From NCBI RefSeq assembly GCF_964340395.1, contig NC_135549.1, forward strand, positions 1,991,001 through 2,055,000: DNA of 64,000 bases, given 5' to 3'. Origin of the DNA: Glandiceps talaboti. Lineage: Eukaryota > Hemichordata > Enteropneusta > Spengelidae. Shown piece by piece: positions 25,385 to 38,399 of this stretch (positions within the stretch are counted from its first letter, which is position 1; every line of letters starts with the position of its first letter). The position numbers and the translations under genes are program-made. The notes beneath the pieces are model-generated. The model was not told the DNA's origin. It worked only from the letters and a program-made list of their open reading frames with translations, and did no database searches.

Positions 25385-26166
25385 TGATAAAGTTTTACAG
25401 AGTGATATGTCGACTGCTGTTAGGTATAAAGTCTTCGCTAAAGTCGAGGCAAAATGGCGATGCAAATAATTGTGAGATCAAGATAATATATAACGTTTGA
25501 ACTTGTATCAATCAATATTTACTACAACATAGTAATTTATAAGAGCCCAATGAAGGTACCTGCTTGAAACCAATAACATTTTCAGCTCAGTTAACTTGCT
25601 TGAGGCAAATAGAAAACCAGACCTTATGACTGCTAACGCTGTGCTGAAATTGAAATACATCAATCTGAAATATTAAGTATAAATTGTATATGTTCAGGGA
25701 AATAATCAGTCGAATTGAGAACATGATAAAATAATAGATAAACTATGCAAATTATACCATAAATTAACATACTAATTAGCATGCATAAGAAGTATGTGAG
25801 ATAAACGGTCATTAATGTTTTCGTACATTCTTGCCTGGTGCAAGTATCCAAGCGGCTGGTTAGAAAACTGGCTTCCTATTGTCCTTATCAATGAACATCG
25901 CTAGTAACGTTCGCAATACATTGGTTACAGGTAATCGACGATCCACTACGTGCAATCTTACAGAACAGTATATATCACCTAACGAAAATAACATAATACA
26001 CAATACATTACAAATATGATCTATGTAAATATTTATGTAAGTAAAAATATGTCTTAAAATGTGAAGATATAAATAATATCTTTTGATCATTTAGTATTAT
26101 TAGATGACAAGATCTGACAGCCTTCGTGGTAATACATTCAGTAAAACAGGTTATGATAAAGGTCGA
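25385..26166. other. Intergenic, no gene recognised
   Basis: AT-rich. Contains the second copy of the 43-bp direct repeat (26119-26161), which runs directly into the trinucleotide tract. Confidence 0.5.
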
Positions 26167-26169
26167 TAG

Positions 26170-26210
<41 letters not shown>

Positions 26211-26257
26211 GATGATGATGATGATATTGTAGTAGTAGTAGTAGTAGTAGTAGCAGC

Positions 26258-26294
<37 letters not shown>

Positions 26295-26301
26295 ATAGTA
26301 G

Positions 26302-26342
<41 letters not shown>

Positions 26343-26388
26343 GATGATGATGATGTTGATGTTGTTGATGATGATGATGTTGTTGTTG

Positions 26389-26420
<32 letters not shown>

Positions 26421-26461
26421 GGTGGTGGTGGTGGTGGTGGTGGTGGTGGTGGTGGTGGTGA
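26167..26461. repeat. Compound trinucleotide repeat (TTG/GAT/TAG/GTG)
   Basis: About 295 bp of uninterrupted triplet blocks in the order TTG, ATG, TAG, TTG, ATG, TTG, GTG. The minus-strand frame reads long His, Gln and Leu homopolymers (160 codons) but lacks any flanking domain; it is not called as a gene. Confidence 0.95.
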
Positions 26462-28499
26462 TTAGGTATTGGTGATATTGTAAAATACATACAATATTTT
26501 GAATGCCATGGATTACTTTACAAATTTGAACAATCGTTTTACTTCATTTAATATACGCTGGCCCATAAATACCATTACTTAAATACTCCAGTAATTTCTA
26601 TATTATAAATATATATATTTGAATCTCCAGGTGTTGTAACTTTTCATGATTTATATTATCCGGACATTGCGTGTCATATGAAATACACAGGACACGACTA
26701 TTTGATAGAATAATGATAAATAGTTTTGACAGAAATATAATACTATCTGAGAGAATATTCTAAGAATAAAAACATGCTTATACTGTATATGATTTATGTA
26801 AATCGTTATTTTTTATAGCACGTGATATTAATCTGTTCTGTTATGTCTCCCAGTTTCTGACTAACACAATACTTTAAAGTTCATAATTAAGATTACTACA
26901 TTTAAAATGTCAAATTTACATTAAAATCTTATCCTTTTTTATTTCATTAGTAAGAGCAATGGCGTCATAGCATTGTCTACTATTAGACTAAAGAAAGGTC
27001 TTGGAGCTTTCATCTCTTTAATAGCCAAAATCACTCCTCATGTAATTTGTATGTAATTGGTTTTTATTACTTTCTGGTCATAAATGCTTAACATTTCGGG
27101 GTTTTATGCAACCATTTACTCTACAACAGAAGACCATCAAAGGTTGCATCAACTCGAGTCAATAACCACATTAAAGTTGAATCGGTCGCCTAGACTGTTT
27201 GTTTTGTTGCCTCAGACTGGCGTATCTTTTGATGTGTCCTACTTTAGAGTACATTGTCGCATAACACCATGAAATGCTAAGTGTAATAATTCTATGTAGC
27301 GTTCGATTACTAAACAGAGTTGTGGGAGTTATGGGATTCGGGGTTCAAATGGTGTTCGATATTAAGTTTGATAAGTTACCAATACTAAGTACATTATATA
27401 CATATGCATGAAACTTGTCTCACTCCTGCTTATTATAAGCAAGCAAATACACCTGCGTTTTTCCCGGGTTGTATTTTAATGTGTTGTATTTCAGTTAAAT
27501 GTTAAACGTTAAATGTTATGATTTTTTTTATGTTAAGCATGGAAAACGAAGTTAATTGAGACTGACCATAGATTAGGAATGACACAGCTGTTTCGTCACA
27601 CTTGTACAACTCTCATAGCAATAGATTTATGAGATTCATCCTATTCTAATACAGAACTAACATTTCTATAAATATCTATGGGAGTGAACATGTGTATGTG
27701 GTATACACATTATCTGAAGGAATAAAGTGGTCAATATCCGCTGCTTTGTCAATCAGTTTATACTCAACAAATTAACTAGTTTCATCTGTGGTTTTAGATA
27801 ATACATGTACATTTATAAGAAGAAGCAGATAATGATATATGTGTGTTTAAAGCAAGCAATGTTTTATCCGAAAAAAGGACACAGTACTTTGTAGTGACTG
27901 CGTTGATAATTGTACATTCTTATACATGATATAACTTAACAATTTTAAGAACGTTCCCAATAAGCTCAGCATCCAAGAATTTGAAACAATGTTACAATAT
28001 GAAATATATTTATTATAATCACAATTCACCTTTAAGTAGTGAGAACGACTGCCAAAGCTTGTCTACTTAATCATCGTATACATTATTGTTTGGAGTATTG
28101 CCATGCAAAGTGTGAAATGGAGTGTATGTTTGATTGTTAACACATAATTGTGACGACTCTATGACGCGAATATTTTATAAAAGTACCACTGCTATATGTA
28201 ACATACATTGAGACTTTAAGACGGTATGGGTTTTTTAATATATGTATAAGAAGATTTCTGTTTTCAAGGAACACAACAGAAAATAAGGCATTTCCATAAA
28301 CGTTTGCTCTTGAGACTAATTTCATGAATTTAAATCACACCAATTTCTCCCAATTACCATGAAAACCAAACTCTTTTTCACCTTCGTTGTTCTCGCTGTG
28401 GTTCACTATTACCTCATAGGAATTAGCAGATATACGTATGTATCAGTTGAAAAATGAATATTCATGATTCCTGAGTGCGTATTACCGTAGGATAAATAG
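26462..28499. other. Intergenic, no gene recognised
   Basis: Strongly AT-rich. The only open frames are about 60 codons, without motifs. Confidence 0.5.
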
Positions 28500-28720
28500 T
28501 CCTGAATATTCAGTTGTTATTAGGGGTCCAAGGCCGTAGGCTTGGGTTGTTAGGGTTTTTCTTCTTCTTCTGCCGTTTTTTGTTGAGCTAGAACTAGAAA
28601 ACGGTTGCCCGTAAACCTTTCAAACTTGGTAGGCTTATCGGGGACCATAAGTACTCGTGCACTTGGCCCAGCAATTTTGGGCTGCGTGCGGTCACGTGAA
28701 CTTGGCCGCCATATTGTTTT
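28500..28720. repeat. Possible interspersed repeat
   Basis: GGGGTCCAAGGCCGTAGGCTTGG contains a CCAAG/CTTGG inverted pair and leads into TTCTTCTTCTTC. This layout often marks the edge of a dispersed repeat. Only one copy is in the window, so the call is weak. Confidence 0.3.
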
Positions 28721-31169
28721 TTTCGAAAAAATTGCATTTTTCCTTTAAAAATCTTCTTCTCCAGAACGAACAGTCCACGAACAGTCCACAACTTCTCCAA
28801 AAGCACTGCTTGACTTGCAATTGACTTTGGCAAATGTAATCAACTACTTGACTTCTTTGAAGTTTGTAAACGAGAAAACATTTCAATGCGTAGTTTCACG
28901 GCAATGGTTGATTTAAGAAATCCAGTGGCGGCCATATTGGATTTTTCTCAAAATCATTTTAAAAATGTTCTTCTCTGAAACCAGAGTATAGATAACCTTA
29001 CAATTTGGCGTGTAGAAGGAAGACTACTCCAAACTTCATACAGCACACCGTTGCCTGCTGGGCAAACCGCTTGGGCCCCGCAAACGCTGCTTGCAGCTTT
29101 AATTATTCTTTCAATTTGCATCCTTTTTCTGTAAGTCATGATGAGAGTTGCCGGCTTGGAATCTGCAGTTGCAGGTTCGACCATGTCGCTGCTGTGTATT
29201 TCTGAATGGCTATCGAGTCTAAATGAAGTGATTATATCATAAGCTCCTGCAGTAAACTTATATATTAACATAATTATATTTTCAAATAATGCGCTCAAAT
29301 AGATTAATTAGGTTTTATATTTGTGGTTGTCAATAAATACACATATTACTTAGACACCATACGCTTTTGGAGTTATTTATGTGTGTCAACGAAAAATGAT
29401 ACGTTTAATATTTTTTCCTATACGCTTTGGCCAGGATAAGGAAGTTTCTGCGCCCGAAGAACCAGGAAAAGAGGAATGGGGCGTAACAATCCTGAAGACG
29501 TACAAGTGCACGCATCGGAAAAAATGGTCATGCGTTCAGCTTCTGGGACTTTGGAAAGCAGCACAAAGACGTGATACATAAAATAAGAACGGGTGCAAAA
29601 CCAAATGTAACATATGGCATTAGTTACCCATGCCCTTCTGCCCTATAATAACATCCCTATTGAAGTCAGCGAAAATTGGAAACAGCTTCTAAAACATTAC
29701 TTGACTCTATTTTCACTTCACACTTCTTCCATTATGTTTATTTTCAACAAAATATTATAATTTACATGTTTAACTTTAAGCTGTTTATACCTTGACGTAT
29801 CATGATAGCGTCGCATTCTTGATTCCTGTGAGTGGGAAGAGCATTGGCGACTAACTCAAACAACAAAATTGTCAACTACAATTCAACTCATCAAATACAA
29901 CATAGCTATCTTAATGCACTTAATAAGTGCACCTCAAATTGCGGTGAAAACATGCCATCACAGTGAAACTTTGAGAGAAAAACAACTCACAAATACTAAA
30001 ACTACGCATCAGTCAAGAAAGATATGCCATGCACAGTATGTCTACTCTAATGTATGTAATGCTATTATTTTAGTGTCTCAGGTGGTCCATGTCTGTTGGC
30101 ATGCCACGCTTTAAGGTTTTTTTGACATTTTGATGCATCCAGGAGTAAGGTAAAAGATTCAAACTCAAACAAAGTTGGTGACTGATCACACAGTACTTGG
30201 GGCGAATGGTGTTTCGGAGGTGGGGTCACCATTTTCCATGCAAATGTATGAAGAATCGAGGGTCTTGATTTTTTGTGCAGTGTTATAATTCTTTTATCAC
30301 AGATATTGCAATGACAGAAGGGGGGGGGGTCAGTAATATTTGTACAAGGTCTTGGATCAATCTTTTTCACGCACTGGGATTTTGAAGAAAAAAAACACAC
30401 CATATAATTCATATCCAGTCCCTTACTACACTCCGTTATACAGGGTCATGTTTTCATTTGCAAGATTGAAATCCCCATTTTATAGTAGCAAGACAAAAAG
30501 TACTACCGTCACCACATTTTCTGGGACCTTTGCAAGAAATACGAACATAATGCAAGTCCGTATAATATGTTGCCATATTCACCAATTAATCAAACTCTTT
30601 GCTAAAACAGCAATTCTTTACAATTCAGCCATTCCTCCCTGTTAACAATATGGCCTTTCATTAACTGTAAATATAGCAGTCTGAGTAATATCCTTCCTAT
30701 TTAAAACTAAGATGTGGTGTTTACGTTTTATAAAATTTGATATGTCGTTGAAAACAAATACCATAATTCTACTCTGGTATTAAATCGAGGTTAAAGACTG
30801 ACGCAAACTAAAATTAGTGTTATGACATGTTGATATCAGCTATTGAATGGACGTTGGTTTAATTGTACTCACAGTAGGGCGACATATCTGATAACTTCAA
30901 TGATCTTACATGTTGGGGGACTTCCAATGTGTACACTATATTGATCAAGAGGGTATGGTGATCATGGTTATTATATCCACACAACAGAAACACCGCTATC
31001 AATCACTTGTGTAATCTACCATATGGAACAATGAGAGGTTTAGTTTGTGTCTGTCTTACCAAACCGAGACTGTAATTGCTAGAGTAGTATGATTGAACCT
31101 AACGATCTATTGGTTCTGTTCACTCCTCACAAAAAAGAGTGTTATGAAATTACCCGACTTGACTTGCTA
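28721..31169. other. Intergenic, no gene recognised
   Basis: Contains several 60-115-codon open frames on both strands (for example 28954-29298 minus, 30065-30412 minus, 30340-30645 plus). None shows a family motif or convincing splice sites. A G9 tract is at about 30320. Confidence 0.45.
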
Positions 31170-31215
31170 TATGTGTGTGTCCGTGTGCATGTGCGTGTGC
31201 GTGTGCGTGCGTGCG

Positions 31216-31269
<54 letters not shown>
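31170..31269. repeat. (TG)n microsatellite with CG interruptions
   Basis: About 100 bp of GT dinucleotides with GTGC/GCGT variants in the left half. It lies about 90 bp downstream of the EndoU-B stop codon. Confidence 0.94.
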
Positions 31270-31356
31270 CTCCATTTCACACTATTCAACATGTTCAATG
31301 TACTTTCAATGTCATATGTTTCAATACAGTGCTGTTTTGGATACATCAATGACCCT

Positions 31357-33362
31357 TTAATCATGGACAGGATAGCAAGTAGTAAGCTTGGTATCACAGT
31401 TAAGAATATTTGAAGGACAGTAGAGGTCTACGTTGTAAGGCCCAAGACGCACATATGTGTGTCCTTCCTTGCATCCAGACAGGAATACAGCTGTGTACAA
31501 ACACATTTCAAAAGCTGGGGTAGTGCCGAAAAATGTGCTTCCAACAGGGTTTATGATACCATCCCAGACGAATTCAATATTCATTATCTGTTGTTTATCA
31601 CTTGGAGTCTGAAAAAAAGATAAAATTATTTGACAAATTAACTAAGGTCATTGCTACACTGGTCAATAAACTTTACATAGTTCGATTACCTCTGTCTCCA
31701 CTGACTTTGACCGTATCACGAGACAGAACATAGTGCCTAACACGTGGTATGAAGTAATTATTTCCGGTACCTACCATCTGATCACATGATACTGTCTAAC
31801 GCACTGCAGTGGCCACACAAAATACTAATACAAGTCAATAGTTTAAGGAATGCCTATGTATGTTATCAAAATTACATTCCTCTGTGAGTTACAGAGAGAA
31901 ACGTGTCAAATCACACATGTGTGGATACAGATGGGACTAGCGATTGGAAATAAATTGAAACGATTACTTGATTCTCGGGAGCTTATTTAGGTCCCATTTA
32001 TCGTAACAGCGATGACCATCGACCATAAAGATGAAACACTGAATAATGCATTCTGTGAATTCCGCTCTTTTACGTACTTTATGTGTGCTTATTAGTTATT
32101 TTTGTAACATTCATTTTCTGCACTGACCCGGTATGACCTTTGTTTCGAACTAAGATGTGGTAGCACTGAAGGCTTGCTTAGAATGCTTATTCCTTATTAT
32201 GGTACGATATTTTAAGAAATCCTTTTAAGAATGTACGGCTGAAAATGTTGTGAGTGGCTAGATGAATACGGCGGGACTTGAGCTATGTTATTTCAACTAA
32301 TGGGTATTTATGAACTGCTTCTTGTGGATAAATTGTCCTCACAGCAACTTAAAACAGCTAACTGCAGAAAATATCACAACTTTTTATCTAGAGTTAAAAC
32401 AAAGTACATAAACACGTGCCACAGGACAAGTACGCAATGTCAATTTACATTAACGTCAAAAGGGTGCGTATACATCACGAATACAGGACTGGTCAAAGTA
32501 TTATTCTGTTCACGAGACTAACTGGACAATTACCCTGTACTAATTTGACATTTTCAGCCAAATCACGTTAACTTTCATGATGTGCCTGCAGACTTATATC
32601 ACATTGGAAACAATTAGGGCGAGGCTATGACATCACAATCTGACTAAGGAATGAATAAATAAGGGTTGCTGCTTCCGTTTACGTATATTAAACCTTTATG
32701 ACATTTCTCACGAATGTAAAACAACTTAACATTCCGTCAACAAAAGTGAGCGGTATTACTTTGATGAGCCTACTTCTCTGTAATAAATGGTCACTTCAAC
32801 TGTTACAATAAATTTACCGCCAAATATACAAAGATGAACGTTTACAACTTTCTTTAAGTGTGGCTTGTGTCGTAAAGTCGCACTGAAATTAGACTTATAG
32901 CAGTCAATAAACTAAGTGAACAAACTTGAAAAGTCAGCAGTAACAGTATGTGTTGAGTTGTAAATGCACATAGAAGTGCAAGTGGTCTCCGTTTTTATAA
33001 CAAACGTACTTGGCTGTCAACTAGCACTAATACTAGTATATTCTCTGTGAACATAGTACGAAAAACACACATCATCGTGAATTATGTTGTAAATACCTGG
33101 CACTAAAAGATGAATGCCTGCTAAGATGAACACATCGTAAAACAAATGGCGAAAGTTTTACACTGCATAAATAACAACCAAACTATTCACAGGCTCTTAC
33201 TGAATGTAGGTCATACTTGAATTGCCAGAAGTGGTGTGCATGTGTACCACACGACATGATTACTGAAACAAAAAGTATGCTTCCAAACTTTAATATCACA
33301 ATGCGTTATCAACATATCCCGAGTAAGTCGCAAAATGTGTGTGTGTGTGTGGGGGGGGGGGG

Positions 33363-33437
<75 letters not shown>

Positions 33438-35695
33438 ATCGTGAGTCACACGATCGATAAGTCATTCTTGTTTGTCAAATTGTGCTTCATATGTACATTT
33501 GTGTAAAACTGTGTAAAGTACCTTATTTGCCGTGACTCCACGGTATTGGATGTAGCCTTCCTTCTCCAGCATGTACAGTCTTACCCAATTATGAATGCCA
33601 GATACAAATCCTTCTGGTTTCACTTTTTCCTTGTTTTTCTTCACCTTCAAATTTCCTGAAAATGAAGTCCACATGAGAGTGACTATCTAGATTTAATTTT
33701 CGTCTAAAAACTCATCTTTGTAGAAAGTACATATTGTGCAAAGCAGCTACTCGTACTTTAACATGAACTTATTAGTAATTAATTTCCAGCGTACTGTTCA
33801 CCCCCCCCCCCTCACGTTTTTGGGTTCTGATTTTAGTGATTTGTACTGTACAATTTTTTACGTATGTTTTATGATTGTGTTGTATAGCACCTTGAGACGT
33901 CTTTTTACATGGAAGCCGTTTTTTAAGAAATAAATATTATTATATTAGCAATTATTATTATCGTCATATTCATCTAAACCATCAGATATGATGCAATAGT
34001 CTTTGTATAGTTGAGTTTACTTTGAACTTTAATTCAACAGCTTCTGACAAATGATTATGACGTGTATTTCACACTTGAGACCACTATTGTAATGAACAGA
34101 GGGTATCATTACCATTCGAAACTGAAAGGGCGGGAAATAATATTTAAATACGTCATGCGCTCTGGGAGTGGTGCGATGGTATGTTTGAACCGCTACTGAT
34201 AATATGCGGATGTGACAATACGAATAAGATGGTGGATTTGAAGGAATGGTAATAGTGTCTAGGATAAAAATCGTGATATAAGAAAAGGGGCTTGCTACTG
34301 TATTATATTGACCAACAAAATCACAATCAAACGTGAAAGTCGACTTTGTCATCAGCAAAAGGTCAATCCAAAAAAAAAGTGCCAAGTGAATAATCGGAAT
34401 TCAAAATGTGCCAAAAAGAGGTTATAATCTGATGTTTTACACACTTCGTTAAGGCAGTACCTGCCTGTAAAGGCTGAATTCTAAATGTATGGCTTCTCTT
34501 TATCAAATGGACCACTACATGTAAAACAACGACAATCAATAATTAACCCTAGTCTATTTGTACGTACGTACGTATGTATGGTAAAATCGACAAATAAAAT
34601 CCTGAATCAGTTGACAACAATACCTTCAAAATATGCTAAAGACCTATCTTTAATATCATGATATATATCAAATGACATGTCTCTGAAACCTATTTTCACA
34701 AATCACGAATCAAAGTACAGTAATGTGATATTACTGTGATTGCAGGCAAAAGCATTGTATTACGAACAGGCAAAGAACTAATCAGAACGCTCTGCTGTAT
34801 ACGTACCAGCAGGTTTTTTAAAAACATTTCAATGATTCAATGCAATATTTTATGATTAAACGGTACAACTGATTCTTTACATTTTGAAGATAATATGGCC
34901 ATTTTTATTCTGTAAATATAAGCGCCAAAATATCGGTATTAATTATACTTTTTATATTTAATTTCTGAATATAAAAATGACAAGTGTGCTATTCCTTATG
35001 AGATTTGAACTCACAATACGTAGGATATCCTCACCTACAAATACACGATCAAAAGCACTATGCATATCCTTGTCTTTCTTGAACCAAATAGCATGCAATT
35101 TTTCTTTCATCTCGATTGCATCATCCCCTACAATTTGCTTCTCTAGTAGGTAGACATGAAGCCGTTTGGCAACAAATGTCTGCATTACTGCTTCAAGGAA
35201 CTTGTCTTGTTCATTATATGCCATAATTTCCTTATTTCCAATATTTTCGTCAAGAATACCACAAATGTCTAATAAAGAGATGAAATGTTTAAAGAGTGGC
35301 ATTTCGAACACATCTTGTCTGACCTGATCAAATAGCGGCTGCGCAGTAATGGGACAAACGCCATCAGAATTTGACATCTGTCCATTCTTTCCATAGATGT
35401 CGCCTTGTCCGACGCCCTCAACCAACCGAGGAAAAATTTTGTAATCTTTGTCGGGTACAAGGTGAGTGTCAAGATCCCAAAGATTCCTGCAAAGTAAAAT
35501 GAAGGTGCCATTTCCTGGTGGTACCTGCAGTCTGGCACTGAATAAACTAGTCAAAAAGTCATGATTTTCATAACAGCGTCCGAACAATCTTGATTTGATG
35601 CAAATGATGACGATATATTTGTCCATGCTGACGTAAAGGCAATGACCTCTTCGTCGACAGTAGGCACACCATTGTCGGTTTAATGATGTTGCCAT
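31357..35695 (-). CDS. ENDOU-like: EndoU-family protein, paralogue B (3 exons, 348 aa)
   Basis: Minus-strand exons are 35695-35035, 33655-33522 and 31608-31357, with splice positions and phases identical to paralogues A and C. The N-terminal Cys/His module is present (C10, C13, H18, C32, C41; the C34 of copy A is F38 here). The EndoU domain follows from LLCRNLWDLD. At the active site the first His is R217 (AFDRVFVG), the second His is kept (H242 in SGIHNWVRLY), and the catalytic Lys is replaced by N285 (GIINPVGSTF, codon AAC at 31551-31549). Two of three catalytic positions are thus lost although the frame is fully open, pointing to a pseudoenzyme rather than a decayed copy. The open frame extends upstream to an ATG at 35740; 35695 is preferred because it has G at -3 and sits near the conserved WCAYC block. 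Confidence 0.86.
33336..33437. repeat. (TG)n-G11-(TTG)n tract in EndoU-B intron 2
   Basis: A GT run, a G tract and about 25 TTG triplets. It gives spurious poly-Val and poly-Asn frames. Confidence 0.95.
33790..33960 (+). mobile_element. LINE 3'-tail fragment in EndoU-B intron 1
   Basis: A C10 run precedes text resembling the conserved 3' ends of invertebrate non-LTR elements (TGTATAGCACCTTGAGACGT...), ending in AAATAAATATTATTAT. There is no coding part, so this is a short 5'-truncated insertion, antisense to EndoU-B. Confidence 0.5.
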
Positions 35696-36203
35696 CGCAC
35701 CCGGTGAAAATGGGTCCTCGAAGCAATTCCAATTCAACACAGTATGGAGAAAGCACAGTAAAGCATGTAAAAATGCATGTCTCTTTAACAGAGCTACGTC
35801 ACTAGTATTAAACTTTGGGGAAAGCCCCTACAGTCAAGCATCATGGGAAGGATAATTTCGTAACAGTTCACATATTTTTTTAATTATTTACGTCTGCATT
35901 TCGATCCTTCGAGCATCAATGTATTTTATTCGATGAAGACAAGAAAACGTGGTACCGTCTTTCTGCTAAAAGGACACCGAACTCATAGTTACATCACTAT
36001 GAGTAATGCTTATGCAGACAGAGGGCAATCCCCTAACCGGAAACAATTTTGACACGTGATCTGAAAGTCTAATAACCCTAGACCTCTTTGACCTTACCCA
36101 GATTTAGAGCAGTTGAAAGCATGATGAAAACAAATATATCAGTCCCTACCCTTGAATGCCTATCACGCTACATCGATCAGATTAATCAATTATAGACTAC
36201 TAC

Positions 36204-36242
<39 letters not shown>

Positions 36243-36296
36243 CCCACTTCTAGCTATGAGTCAAAAACAGCTCTACCCTAATAGAAGCATGTTTCA
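35696..36296. other. EndoU-B upstream region with (TTG)n tract
   Basis: No gene. A TTG tract of about 39 bp occupies 36203-36241. No TATA or initiator element could be assigned with confidence upstream of EndoU-B. Confidence 0.45.
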
Positions 36297-37080
36297 TTGA
36301 TGTACGATGGTATATGTTGCAAAGTTCCAAAGAAAAAGACTTTCAAAGTTATGAATGATCTCCACCCAGTAGCATCAACATCAGTTCTTATGAAAGTATT
36401 TAAAAGAGTTCTAGTCCCACACCTCCAGATTCTAATATCTGAGTTCATGGACCCTTTACAGTTTGCATATAGAAGTAAACATAGTGTTGAAGACGCTGTT
36501 ATATTGGTCTTAAACAAAATTTATTCACATTTAGACAATCCTGGAACCTTTGTACACCTCATGCTTTTCGACTTTTCAAGCGCTTTTACAATGTAATACG
36601 ATACAGCCACTTTTACCAGCAGAAAAACTTTTAAATGCATGAATGAATCTCAATGTATGAATCTCAATATTCCAACTGTTTTATGGACACTGGACTATCT
36701 CACAAATCGACCGTAGTATTCGAAAGTTTATCTAGGTGAGCTCTCCGACAATATACACAAATACGGGGGCACCACAGAGGATAGTACTGTCTCCCTTTCT
36801 ATTTACCATATATACAACTGATTGTAGAAATTAGACAAGAAATTAGTACATTTGTAAAGTGGTGTGACCGGAACGTTATCTAGAACTTAACGTAGGTAAA
36901 ACCAAAACCGTCTGTGTACGAAGATAGTTTGATCAAGGGTGAAGTTGTCGATAGAGTTGGAACATATACGTATTTAGGGATGACTCTTGATGATAAGTTT
37001 TCATGGAAACTGAACACACTTGCCATTGTCAAAACAGTTCACAGTCGATTATACTGAGATATTTTAATGTTACAAGTTTA
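36297..37080 (+). mobile_element. Degraded non-LTR reverse transcriptase fragment
   Basis: The open part (36297-36596) reads CKVPKKK..., then MNDLHPVASTSVLMKVFKR, then DPLQFAYRSKHSVEDAV and FDFSSAFT. These match the RT palm of CR1/jockey-like elements (the LNDYRPVALTS, QFAYR and DFSSAFNT motifs). Downstream, frame-broken pieces continue the domain: TFVKWCDRN and LTVGKTKTVCV at about 36850-36915, and YLG-type text near 36970. Stops and frameshifts make it inactive. The catalytic YxDD region is not preserved. Confidence 0.8.
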
Positions 37081-38399
37081 GGGGTAGACCATTCGATATC
37101 CGGGGGGGGGGGCTTGGAAGATTGCTGGACAGTCATTTTTTTTTCCCACCTGCTTGCCTGAGAATTTTTTTTTTCTCCTTCGCCTATGCTGGCAACTATT
37201 TTTTTCTTTGCTTCTTTGAGATATCCGGATTTTTTTTACGTCAATGTTGAACACCTACATTTGTTGCCACAATTTTCTGTTTGGTTTTCGCACAGGGTAA
37301 TACAGAGAGTAAAAAGATGCTGTTCTGTCACACACAGATTTTATTTAGAAAACTATATATTTCATACATGTTTGATTTTCAATTAAATAAACATCATTGA
37401 CAGTTTTTATGCCATGGTATAATGACACACTGAAAATACAAATCGGAAACTTGATTGGTGAGCTCAGACATTCAGATAGACCGGCCAGTTTCTCCAGCTT
37501 GGGGGATGGGGGATGGGGGGTGTCAGTGTTTTTTTCCATTGGGCCAACAAAAAGTCACTAACCCCCCCGTGAATAAAGTTTCGTAGCATCTGACAGTAAG
37601 CTGTAGAGGGAAGAGCTTTGAGACTGGGATATGTCCACCTCTTGTGTGAGTGTGTGTGAATGGGGGGGGGGTTCTAGGGGGTCTGCCCTAGAAGCCCTGG
37701 AGGATTTTTACTTCTAAAGGCAATGTTTAGGCTATTCACAGACACTTTCAGACAATAATTTGCAAGCTTTACAAGACAGCTCTAACATGTAAAAAGCAAC
37801 TACATAAGGTTGAAACATTTTTGAAATAAAGTTCCATAGCATCTTGACAGTAAGAGGTGGAGGAAAGAACTTTGATTTGAGGCTTGGACATGTCTACCTC
37901 TTATGGGAGGTCCTAGGGGTGTCCCCTAGAAGTTTTTCAAGTTTTTTTTACCAATTTTGGTGAATTTATTGTTGGTTTAACGAATGAGTGGCCTCTGGGG
38001 TGATGGAGTCCAAGGGCTTCCCACCTGCCAGATCTGCAGTTTTTTGTTTCTATTTAGGCAATTTTTAGGTTATTCATAGCCTCAGAGATATATATTGCCA
38101 AGCATCGAAAAGCTAAAGTAAATATAACTTTTTAAATAGGTTTTCCATGTTATAAAAGTGGGCCTGTAACATTGGTATAGGGGCATTGATATTGCATGCA
38201 TAGTAAAGTTACTGATGTGTTAGAGCACTTTAGGTCATACCTAGTGTACAATAGAAACTTGAATTTGAGTTGTGGTGTCGATACATGTAGTGTCTGAAAT
38301 AGGAAGTATATCATCCTTCTGACAAATTCATACTGAAGAGACTAGAACAATTTAGATTAAGTTCTTTTATAAACTATCCAATAGTATGAAGATTACCAT
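37081..38399. other. Spacer with ~258-bp duplicated unit and G/T tracts
   Basis: Two diverged copies of a unit that includes AAAGTT(T/C)C(G/A)TAGCATCT and a PuTGTC(C/T)ACCTCTT block start near 37572 and 37830. Each is followed by CTAG-rich GGGTGTCCCCTAGAAG-type text. A G9-10 run is at 37104 and another at 37663. No gene seen. Confidence 0.6.

Noticed and set aside
26008-26490. 160-codon frame with poly-His, poly-Gln and poly-Leu
   Set aside because: Pure trinucleotide repeat translation without a flanking domain or splice structure.
29160-29180. Possible tRNA T-arm (GGTTCGA)
   Set aside because: No acceptor, D-arm or anticodon stem could be paired around it.
35695-35740. Upstream ATG for EndoU-B at 35740, and similarly 48207 for EndoU-C
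   Set aside because: The extensions are not shared among paralogues, whereas the starts chosen sit at a consistent distance before the WCAYC block.
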